DNA of 42,225 nt, taken from NCBI RefSeq assembly GCF_001458175.1, contig NZ_CYPW01000027.1:1-42225 (forward strand), read 5' to 3'. The translations under genes were made by a program, and so were the position numbers. The notes under the pieces are model-generated. The model had not been told where the DNA came from, did not search any database, and saw only the letters and a list, made by a program, of their open reading frames with translations. Positions 36,147 to 42,225 of the stretch are shown in pieces (positions within the stretch are counted from its first letter, which is position 1; every line of letters starts with the position of its first letter). This stretch comes from Shimia marina. GTDB taxonomy: Bacteria > Pseudomonadota > Alphaproteobacteria > Rhodobacterales > Rhodobacteraceae.

Positions 36147-36911
36147 CTAACTGGCAGTAAAGTTTGACGCGCGTTTTTCGAAAAACGCAGCGCGCCCTTC
36201 TTTGGCATTGTCGCTGGCCATGAGTTGGGGTTGCACGTTGCGTTCGTAGTCCAGCGCGTGATCAAGGCGACCGGAATCAAAAGCTTTGATGGCGCGCAGC
36301 GCCTCCGGCGCGAGGGTGTTCAGATGCTCGGTGAGCTCCAGTGCTGCCTTCAGAGCCGTGCCATCTTCGACCATTTCATCGATCATGCCGTAAGAGAGTG
36401 CGGTGTCTGCGGTGAGGGGGTTGGCATAGAGCATGATTTGTCGGGCGCGCGCCTGTCCGACGCGGGCGGGCAGAGAGGCAAGAAGGCCATAGTCCGGAAT
36501 CAGGCCAATCTTAGGGAACGCCGACATGAACCTTGCGGATTCACTCGCAACAACCGTGTCACAGAGCATCGCCAGCGCCAGACCAGCACCGGCGGCCCAG
36601 CCTTCAACAGCGGCAATGACGGGAACCGAGGCGCCGGTGATTTGATTGACCATGCGTTTGACATGTTCAAAGTTGATCCGCTTTAAACGCATAGGTGCAT
36701 CCATTGCAGAAATGTCTCCGCCGGATGAGAAATTGCCGCCAGCACCTGTCAGAATGATCGCGCGAAATGATGGATCAGCCTCAACCTCGACCAATACTTC
36801 TGAGAGCGCTTCACGAGTGGACGCTGAAATGGGGTTGAGGCGGTCGGGATCATTGAGTGTGACAACCATCGTATGGCCGATACGCTCTTTGATAATTGGG
36901 GGCGTGGTCAT
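36147..36911 (-). CDS. crotonase-family enzyme, PaaG-like enoyl-CoA hydratase/isomerase
   Basis: A 254-residue crotonase. The oxyanion-hole segments are visible as GNFSSGGDISAM (about residues 59-70) and AVEGWAAGAGLALAMLCD (about 101-118). In classical enoyl-CoA hydratases a glutamate sits just after the second oxyanion loop; here it is Ala112. The second catalytic glutamate is also absent, and an aspartate (D140) is found in KIGLIPDYG. That arrangement matches PaaG-type enoyl-CoA isomerases, where this aspartate is the single catalytic acid. An isomerase is more likely than a hydratase. The start at 36911 follows GGAG. No other paa genes are nearby. Confidence 0.88.
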   Translation of the reverse strand: MTTPPIIKERIGHTMVVTLNDPDRLNPISASTREALSEVLVEVEADPSFRAIILTGAGGNFSSGGDISAMDAPMRLKRINFEHVKRMVNQITGASVPVIAAVEGWAAGAGLALAMLCDTVVASESARFMSAFPKIGLIPDYGLLASLPARVGQARARQIMLYANPLTADTALSYGMIDEMVEDGTALKAALELTEHLNTLAPEALRAIKAFDSGRLDHALDYERNVQPQLMASDNAKEGRAAFFEKRASNFTAS

Positions 36912-37105
36912 GTCTGGCTCCGGTCTTGATCGCATGGGTTCGCACAGCTTAGGGCATCTTCTTATACGGGCAAGCTCGGCTGCTTTGCCCAACGCCGCGT
37001 CATCTCTTTTGGACAATGTGCCCTTGATATAGCCGGTTCTGATGGATTGCGGGTTCCTTGGGCTGGAACGTGCGGGTAGTCTGCGATGGGGATTTGGGGT
37101 GAACT

Positions 37106-37495
37106 ATGGGCGACATTCGTAGAATTTTGCATGTCGAGGATGATCCCGACATTCGGGAGATCGCGCTTTTGGCGCTTTCAGATCTTGGGGGCTTCGACGT
37201 TTTGCAATGCGCCAGTGGCGCAGAAGCAGTGGCACATGCCGAAGGATTTGCGCCGGAGCTATTGCTGCTTGATGTTATGATGCCGGGGATGAGCGGATTT
37301 GAGACCTTGGCCGCCCTGCGCAAGATAGCGGGATTAGTGCAGACACCCGCCATTTTCATGACGTCCAAGGATGTGTCATCACAGCAGCATTTTGAGATAC
37401 ATTCGACTGCCATCGGGGCCATCCAAAAACCATTTGATCCCGTGCGTCTCCCTGATCAGTTGCGACAGATCGTAAGCGATGCTCAGGGCATTTGA
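37106..37495 (+). CDS. single-domain response regulator
   Basis: A 129-residue CheY-like receiver with nothing else attached. The acidic pocket is in ILHVEDDPD (E11, D12, D13), the phosphorylated aspartate is D56 in LLLLDVMMPGMSG, T86 is in FMTSKD and K108 in IQKPF. It should accept phosphate from the histidine kinase or Hpt protein encoded just opposite. Its 3' end overlaps the convergent Hpt gene by 13 bases. With no output domain it may act by protein interaction or as a phosphate shuttle. The upstream site is weak, as the ATG is preceded by GGGGTGAACT. Confidence 0.92.
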   Translation: MGDIRRILHVEDDPDIREIALLALSDLGGFDVLQCASGAEAVAHAEGFAPELLLLDVMMPGMSGFETLAALRKIAGLVQTPAIFMTSKDVSSQQHFEIHSTAIGAIQKPFDPVRLPDQLRQIVSDAQGI

Positions 37496-37839
37496 GCAAA
37501 GCTGTCGGTGTAAATGACACGGTTGAGCTCCTGTCTCAGCAAGTCGGCGGTTTGCAAAACCTTTCTGAGATATTGATCTGTGGGGGCTTGAGTGAGACAG
37601 GCCTCAAGGCATGTTTCTGTGTGTCGCGCCACTTCACCAAGCTGAGCCAGCCCATAGGTGGCGCTTATTCCGGCGAGTTTGTGGCTGGCCAGATGGAGTT
37701 GTCTGAGCTGTAGAGGGCAGGGGCCGGATTTAGAGAGCGCGCCTGTCAGGGACGCAATTTCGGCTGCCCGTTCTGGCAGGCCCGCGAGGAACCGCCGCTT
37801 GAGGGCTATGAGACTGCTTTGAAAATCATGCGTCGTCAT
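37483..37839 (-). CDS. histidine phosphotransfer (Hpt) domain protein
   Basis: A 118-residue all-helical protein with the Hpt signature: the phospho-accepting H53 sits in HLASHKLAGISATYG, followed by the conserved helix LAQLGEVARHTE. It is a free-standing Hpt, not part of a hybrid kinase. Its start overlaps the end of the upstream histidine-kinase gene by 14 bases, so both are made together, and its 3' end overlaps the convergent response regulator by 13 bases. The natural reading is a phosphorelay: kinase, response regulator, Hpt and a final regulator. The ATG at 37839 has no strong upstream site, consistent with coupling to the kinase gene. Confidence 0.88.
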   Translation of the reverse strand: MTTHDFQSSLIALKRRFLAGLPERAAEIASLTGALSKSGPCPLQLRQLHLASHKLAGISATYGLAQLGEVARHTETCLEACLTQAPTDQYLRKVLQTADLLRQELNRVIYTDSFAQMP

Positions 37840-39370
37840 AACGGACCGCCTGGCGTTTGGTGTCATTTTGACCGCTGCTCTCAGGGTCTGTGTCGCACAG
37901 AGGAAAAGTCGCAAAGAAGCGCGTTCCTTCACCCGGCGCACTTTCAAAATCAATGGAGGCTCCATGATCTTCCACAATCTGGCGGGCGATCGAGAGACCC
38001 AGCCCTGTACCGTCGAAATTCCTCGAATCTGACGTGTCGACCTGTGCGAATTTGTCAAACACGAGGTGTCTGCTGTGGTCGGGAATGCCAATGCCGTAGT
38101 CGCGCACTTCCAGAACTGCACAGCCATCGGAGAGCCGCGCGCCAAGTTCCACATAGCCGCCGGCATGGGAAAACTTGACTGCGTTGGACAGCAGGTTGTC
38201 GAGAACCTGCATCATGCGCTCATGATCGGCGCGAATGGTCAGAGGGACGTCTGATGGAATTGTTCGCACAGAAATGTCGAACTGATCCGCATAGGGAGTA
38301 ATGGATAGCAGCGCATCATCCAGCAGATCCTGCACATCTACCGGCGCAAGATGATAAACCATCTTGCGGGCTTCCATTTTTTGAATGTCGAGAAGGTCAT
38401 TGATGAGCTTGGTCAAGCGTTTGCTGTTTTTATGCGCGATCTCCAGCATCCGGTCTGCGCTTTCCGGGTTCTTTGACAGATCGCTTTCGCGCAACAGGGT
38501 GAGGGAGCCGGTGATTGATGTCAGTGGGGTGCGCAGCTCGTGGCTTACAACGGAGACAAACTGGGATTTGATCTCATAGCTCTCACGAGCGCGGTCGCGT
38601 TCCGTGCGCAGATCATCAAGCTGATCCAGGGTGCGCTGATACATGCGCAGGAAAATCGTTGAACATTCCAAGACAAAATAAAGCACGAACAGAGAGGTGG
38701 CGAAGTGCATCCACATCTTGGATTGAAACGTGGCCGTATGTGTGACGATGTCATAGGCAGGAATGAAGATGAACAACGCGCCATAGGTGACGAGCCGCAA
38801 GGCCAGAATTTGAGGGATCTGGTGGTTGTTCACAGCCGCAAACAGCCCAGCGGCGAACAAGAAGAACAGTGAGGTAAAATGCTCTGTTGGGCCTTCCAAT
38901 CGTGCCAAAAGCAAAGTGAACGTCGCTATGGACATGGCTGAGAGGCCATTGGACAGAAACAGAAGCTTCAGCAGTTTGTGGCTGTATCTCAGGGAATGAT
39001 CTGTGCGGTTGATCACCCTGTAGCAAACGGCACTGTCAAAAAGATCTGCGGTCTGCACCAGCAGATAGCAAAATGCTGCCAGCGGCCAAGAGTAATAGAA
39101 TCCACAGAGAAAGCCTGCGCCTGCGTAGATTCCTTGACGTTGCCAAAACAGCACCACACCGCCAGTTGCAAAATCGTGGATCTGTTGCTTGAGCCGCCGG
39201 GAGTCTTCTATGTTTGGAGGCCGTTTTGGTGCCAGCAGACGCACTCGTTTGGCGATCGCTGACAGGAGTGGCGACCTGAGTGTCCGGTGTTTGGGGTGTT
39301 CAGTGTGCATTCTGCGACATCCGAAAAAACAAGCTTGTGGAGGCTGCACCTTCTGTGCATTTCCTGACAT
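37826..39370 (-). CDS. multi-TM sensor histidine kinase
   Basis: A kinase of 514 residues with an N-terminal membrane domain of about six helices (residues 70-240), a short coiled coil, and an intact catalytic core. H-box: FVSVVSHELRTPLTSITG. N-box: MQVLDNLLSNAVKFS. G1: VRDYGIGIPD. F-box: FDKFAQ. G2: GTGLGLSIAR. There is no receiver domain and no periplasmic sensing domain, so the stimulus is probably sensed in or near the membrane. It is translationally coupled to the Hpt gene. The start is uncertain: an ATG at 39310 would remove 20 residues of unconvincing sequence, and neither start has a strong ribosome binding site. Confidence 0.9.
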   Translation of the reverse strand: MSGNAQKVQPPQACFFGCRRMHTEHPKHRTLRSPLLSAIAKRVRLLAPKRPPNIEDSRRLKQQIHDFATGGVVLFWQRQGIYAGAGFLCGFYYSWPLAAFCYLLVQTADLFDSAVCYRVINRTDHSLRYSHKLLKLLFLSNGLSAMSIATFTLLLARLEGPTEHFTSLFFLFAAGLFAAVNNHQIPQILALRLVTYGALFIFIPAYDIVTHTATFQSKMWMHFATSLFVLYFVLECSTIFLRMYQRTLDQLDDLRTERDRARESYEIKSQFVSVVSHELRTPLTSITGSLTLLRESDLSKNPESADRMLEIAHKNSKRLTKLINDLLDIQKMEARKMVYHLAPVDVQDLLDDALLSITPYADQFDISVRTIPSDVPLTIRADHERMMQVLDNLLSNAVKFSHAGGYVELGARLSDGCAVLEVRDYGIGIPDHSRHLVFDKFAQVDTSDSRNFDGTGLGLSIARQIVEDHGASIDFESAPGEGTRFFATFPLCDTDPESSGQNDTKRQAVRYDDA

Positions 39371-39426
39371 GTTAAGCTTTCGAATGTGTTCTGAACGTGT
39401 TCGGCCAGCGACACTATTGAGGTTTA

Positions 39427-39807
39427 TCAGTTCGGACGTGCCGAGAGGGGCGCCTGAAATACGCGACCTTCATGTTCAAGACCCACCTGTTCGCTGAAGT
39501 GCACAAAGTCGAGCAATTCGAAGGTGGTGTCTACGTGACCGCGGTGATGGGGGACATAACCGGACTGATCAAAGGTGCCGGTGGCTTCAATCACATCCCC
39601 TTGAGAGACGGTTTTGCGAAACCGTTCTATCAGCTTCTTGTCGCGCACGGTGAAGCTAACGCGCTTGGGGTAGCGGAAGCCAGGAGCCTCTGCATCAGTT
39701 GCGGCTGATGCGGATATGTCCACAAGAAGTTTTGGTTCCGGCTCAGAGAGCAAAAGCGTGTGAGCAATCTCACCCTTTACATGAAAGTTCAGAAAATACG
39801 CCTGCAT
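39427..39807 (-). CDS. hypothetical protein, possible small OB-like beta protein
   Basis: A 126-residue soluble protein starting MQAYFLNFHVKGEIAHTLLL, with alternating short strands and a C-terminal DTTFELLDFVHFSEQ. The pattern and length recall small OB-fold nucleic-acid-binding proteins such as PriB or SSB, but no signature residue set is decisive and I do not assign a family. The ATG at 39807 follows AGGGACAG, a good ribosome binding site; the open frame to 39876 lacks one. It lies immediately upstream of the histidine kinase on the same strand (56 bases), so it may belong to that transcript. Confidence 0.72.
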   Translation of the reverse strand: MQAYFLNFHVKGEIAHTLLLSEPEPKLLVDISASAATDAEAPGFRYPKRVSFTVRDKKLIERFRKTVSQGDVIEATGTFDQSGYVPHHRGHVDTTFELLDFVHFSEQVGLEHEGRVFQAPLSARPN

Positions 39808-40348
39808 ATCTGTCCCTAGTATTGCGCCCAAGCCGTGGGCGGAGGTTTGGCCAACCCTGCGCGTGTAAGGTGGCAATTTGGTGGTATGGGCTGGGAAATT
39901 TCGCGATTGTCAGGTCGCTTTGTCCCAGCGTCCCCTGAACCTCGGTGCAATTGGTTGATAGAGAGTAAATTTTTTGCACTGACTTCATATAAAATTGCAA
40001 AAACTGTGTTCACAAAGTAGAAACTATGAGGAAAGTTTTAGTAGTGAACTTTTTCAGTAGATGTTGACTCAAATTTGTGGCTCAATCGTCTCATAGGTGT
40101 ATTGGGATTGGTGGGGTCCACGCGGCTAGGTTGTTTGTTTTTTGATCAAAAACCACCCATGCCTGTAGTGATTTAAGATTTGTGTTTGTGGACGAGGTAT
40201 TTGTCTGGGGTGTTTTGGGGCGCTCCCGTCCCCAGTCCTGTGTTGTATCCAGTGGGTAGGGTTAGTGATACGGCGCGCGCCAGAATGGCCGCGTTTGAGT
40301 GCCAGTGTATTTGTTTGAATTAGGGGCAATACTGTATCCGGAGAACCG
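39808..40348. other. AT-rich intergenic region upstream of the AHL synthase
   Basis: No convincing gene is seen in about 540 bases. The region is AT-rich and should hold the luxI-type gene's promoter and that of the divergent hypothetical gene. Landmarks are a TTGACT at 40074-40079 as a possible -35 element, which also contains a GANTC (CcrM/GcrA-type) site at 40076-40080, and a 14-bp perfect dyad TTTTTGATCAAAAA at 40139-40152. I did not find an obvious lux-box palindrome. Confidence 0.45.
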
Positions 40349-40942
40349 ATGGATATGCTGACGACGACCTTGTCGTTCGAGAACATGCACAAGCATGGCG
40401 AACTGATGGTCAACTTACTTAGGGCGCGCAAACAGTCCTTTATTGTTCAAAATAATTGGGACCTGCCAGAAGTGGCGGGTATGGAATACGATCAATATGA
40501 TACGCCTGCGAGCAGCTGGATCGCGGTGCATGAGGGGGAGCGCGTTCTTGCAGGTGTGCGCCTCACGCCGACAACTGCACGTTGTGGGATGTACTCCTAC
40601 ATGGTGCGTGATGCTCAGAAGGGCATGCTCGAGTCGATCCCGACGCATCTGCTTTATGAAGAGGCGCCGATTGATCCGCGTGTATTGGATGCAAGCCGGG
40701 TCTTTGTGGCGCGAGATGTGCCTGCACAACGGCGTCGCGAGGTGCAAACCCGCCTGATGCGTAAGCTTATCCAAACGGCCCGTGCTATGGAGGCGAGGCA
40801 AGTGATGGGGTTGGTGCCCGCTGTCTGGCCGCGGTGGATCAGGCCGTTGGGGCTAATTGCTGAGCCAGCCGGGCCGGTGATGAAAATCGACGGGCAACCT
40901 GTGCAGGTTGCCCTTATGGATCTTGATCGCACGCGGCATTAA
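40349..40942 (+). CDS. acyl-homoserine-lactone synthase (LuxI family)
   Basis: A 197-residue LuxI-type GNAT enzyme that makes an N-acyl-homoserine lactone from acyl-ACP or acyl-CoA and SAM. Conserved residues can be placed: R27 in RARKQSF, W37 in NNWDLP, D48 and D51 in GMEYDQYDTP, and R71 in GVRLTPTT. The ExSR motif of classical LuxI reads D114-A-S-R117, so aspartate takes the place of the usual glutamate. The substrate chain cannot be predicted. The ATG follows CCGGAG. No luxR gene is adjacent; instead a response regulator with a degenerate GGDEF-like domain lies convergently 8 bases away. Confidence 0.9.
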   Translation: MDMLTTTLSFENMHKHGELMVNLLRARKQSFIVQNNWDLPEVAGMEYDQYDTPASSWIAVHEGERVLAGVRLTPTTARCGMYSYMVRDAQKGMLESIPTHLLYEEAPIDPRVLDASRVFVARDVPAQRRREVQTRLMRKLIQTARAMEARQVMGLVPAVWPRWIRPLGLIAEPAGPVMKIDGQPVQVALMDLDRTRH

Positions 40943-40950
40943 TCCGCAGC

Positions 40951-42030
40951 TCAGCTGAAGGCAGCTATAGCTGGTCGTTGATGGGTTTCGTCGCGCAGTG
41001 CATCCTGCAGAAGGTGTTCGTATGCGCGGCGTTCCATTTCAGTTTGAAAGCCAGTGCCTGGGTGTAGGCGCACAGACTTGCGCAGATTCACAATGCCTTT
41101 GGTGTGATCATTGGCGCGCGCTTCGGCACTGAGTGCTGCTTTTTGCAGCGCGCCAATGGCACCGCAGCGGGTTAGAGAGAGCATACTGAAGCGCTCTCCG
41201 ACGTTGACCGAACTCTGTAGCCCGTCCATCTGAGTTGAGGGTACGTAGGTTAGCCGTTTGTTGAGCTCAACTTCGATGCGAGATTGAGAAAATGCGGCAG
41301 CACGCGGTATGACACAGAGGAACAGACCATCTCCTCTGTAGGTTGCCACAACACTGTTTTCAGCAATCACAGACATCATTTCGCTTGAAATGTCCGTCAA
41401 GAGTTGGCGGAAACCGATCGCCGGAAGTGTTTTATAGGCGGTTTCGATGGTGTTGATCTTGACCGCAAATGCGGCGTTGCGCATCAGATCTCCTCGGGTG
41501 AGATTTATCAGGTGATTTTCAAAGGCGACGTAGCCCAGCACCTGTGTCACGCCTGTGATTTCAATTGGCTCTTCCAGGCTGTGACTCGTGCTGTGAAGCA
41601 GGTCACGTTTCAGGGATGCCATTTCCGAAGCCTTGACCGCTAGTCTCTGATGTTCTGAAACAAGGCGACTGGCCACTGAGATCCGGCTGAACAGTTCCAG
41701 AAAATCAAAAGGTTTGGTGACATAGTCTGTCGCCCCTGCGGCAAATGCTGCATCGATATATTTTTTCTGCGACATTGCTGTCAGCATGAGGATCGGTGTG
41801 TTGGCATGTCCCCGCGTTTTGCGAATTTTTCGCGCAAGCGTGATGCCATCCATAACCGGCATTTGAATGTCCAATAGGAAGCAATCAAACGGAATTTTTG
41901 CTTTGGCAATGGCCCGGATGGCTTCCGGTCCAGATGGTACGGTGACGATCTGATGAGTGGTTTTAGCGGAGACTGCTTCTGTTAGAAGTTCCCTGATGCT
42001 TTCATCGTCGTCGACGGCCAGTATTTTCAT
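40951..42030 (-). CDS. response regulator with degenerate GGDEF-like output domain
   Basis: A 359-residue protein. The N-terminal receiver (1-125) has D7-D8-D9 in LAVDDDES, phospho-acceptor D54 in FLLDIQMPVMDG, T84 in MLTAMS and K106 in VTKPFDF. After a coiled segment, residues about 165-330 look like a GGDEF fold: YRGDGLFLCV (231-240) sits where active enzymes have RxGGDEF. The glycine-glycine-acidic signature is lost, so diguanylate cyclase activity is unlikely, and it may act as a binding or allosteric domain. Assignment of this second domain is tentative. A perfect CtrA box lies about 147 bases upstream. The start follows AAGGGGCTGAG. The gene converges with the AHL synthase gene. Confidence 0.85.
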   Translation of the reverse strand: MKILAVDDDESIRELLTEAVSAKTTHQIVTVPSGPEAIRAIAKAKIPFDCFLLDIQMPVMDGITLARKIRKTRGHANTPILMLTAMSQKKYIDAAFAAGATDYVTKPFDFLELFSRISVASRLVSEHQRLAVKASEMASLKRDLLHSTSHSLEEPIEITGVTQVLGYVAFENHLINLTRGDLMRNAAFAVKINTIETAYKTLPAIGFRQLLTDISSEMMSVIAENSVVATYRGDGLFLCVIPRAAAFSQSRIEVELNKRLTYVPSTQMDGLQSSVNVGERFSMLSLTRCGAIGALQKAALSAEARANDHTKGIVNLRKSVRLHPGTGFQTEMERRAYEHLLQDALRDETHQRPAIAAFS

Positions 42031-42176
42031 CGCTCAGCCCCTTCTTTGGCTGCTGTGATCCAGAACGCATGAAACTCAAACCCACGAGTTGGACCGACAT
42101 TCTGTCATCCAACGGGAGATACTGTGGCGGGGGATTGCGTCCACAAATGGGCGAAAGGGGGGCTTGTATGAAAAAA

Positions 42177-42193
42177 TTAAGTAATTGTTAACC
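42177..42193 (-). promoter_or_regulatory. full-consensus CtrA box
   Basis: TTAA-GTAATTG-TTAACC matches the CtrA consensus TTAA-N7-TTAA exactly, with the frequently seen trailing C. It lies 147 bases upstream of the response-regulator start at 42030, in a stretch free of genes. It could also serve a rightward gene beyond the window. CtrA itself is not encoded here. Confidence 0.6.
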
Positions 42194-42213
42194 ACGGTGT
42201 TAGGGTGGTTTAC

Positions 42214-42225
42214 GGGGGGGGGGGG
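42214..42225. other. homopolymeric G run at the window edge
   Basis: The last 12 bases of the window are all G. This may be a real G tract continuing beyond the edge or an assembly or read-end artefact. Confidence 0.6.

Noticed and set aside
39808-40348. lux-box upstream of the AHL synthase
   Set aside because: No 18-20-bp palindrome of the lux-box type was found by eye; the only strong dyad is AT-rich and centred on TGATCA.

Overview
The window looks like a chromosomal segment of a Roseobacter-group alphaproteobacterium (Rhodobacterales). I infer this from the gene families: a GcrA cell-cycle regulator, CtrA-type TTAA-N7-TTAA sites, a LuxI-type acyl-homoserine-lactone synthase, three DUF6455-like Cys proteins, a DUF1467 protein, methylmalonyl-CoA epimerase, and the GC-rich, tightly packed gene style. 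No integrase, transposase, phage structural gene, rRNA or CRISPR array was seen. One tRNA, Gln(TTG), lies at the left end.

Layout. 1-1.8 kb: tRNA-Gln and an ACAD10/11-like acyl-CoA dehydrogenase. 2.0-3.5 kb: a single AT-richer gene for a membrane-anchored DUF4041 + GIY-YIG nuclease, the architecture of the SNIPE anti-phage proteins; it is the clearest accessory gene here. 3.7-12.4 kb: core metabolism (YegD-like Hsp70, carB, pabB-pabC, aspS). 12.6-16.0 kb: a DUF1800/DUF1501 pair (the second with a Tat signal) and a GNAT acetyltransferase. 16.1-20.5 kb: a CheY-like protein, methylmalonyl-CoA epimerase, a DUF1467 protein, then a leftward operon of histone-deacetylase-family hydrolase, nitroreductase and EI24/CysZ-like membrane protein. 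20.5-25 kb: small conserved proteins, an M48 lipoprotein protease with a YigZ-like protein, three tandem Cys-motif proteins, a DCC thiol protein and rimO. 25-31.7 kb: AsmA, a Bcr/CflA-type efflux pump, a TyrA-like dehydrogenase, an unassigned membrane protein, gcrA and an ABC-2 permease. 31.8-37 kb: a 47-residue membrane protein that follows gap, a Tat-exported molybdenum oxidoreductase pair and a PaaG-type crotonase. 37-42.2 kb: a signalling block with a single-domain response regulator, a free Hpt protein, a multi-TM histidine kinase, an unknown small protein, an AHL synthase without LuxR, and a response regulator fused to a degenerate GGDEF-like domain with a perfect CtrA box upstream.

How the genes work together. 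The right end looks like a density and cell-cycle signalling neighbourhood: a split phosphorelay, an AHL synthase and a response regulator, with CtrA-like sites at 42177-42193 and 16904-16918, and gcrA in the same window. The clearest candidate for an unusual system is the SNIPE-like nuclease near the left end. The signalling block and the tandem Cys-motif trio come next. Start codons were chosen by ribosome-binding site and family fit, so several are shorter than the longest open frame. Function is assigned from motifs read by eye; no database search was run.
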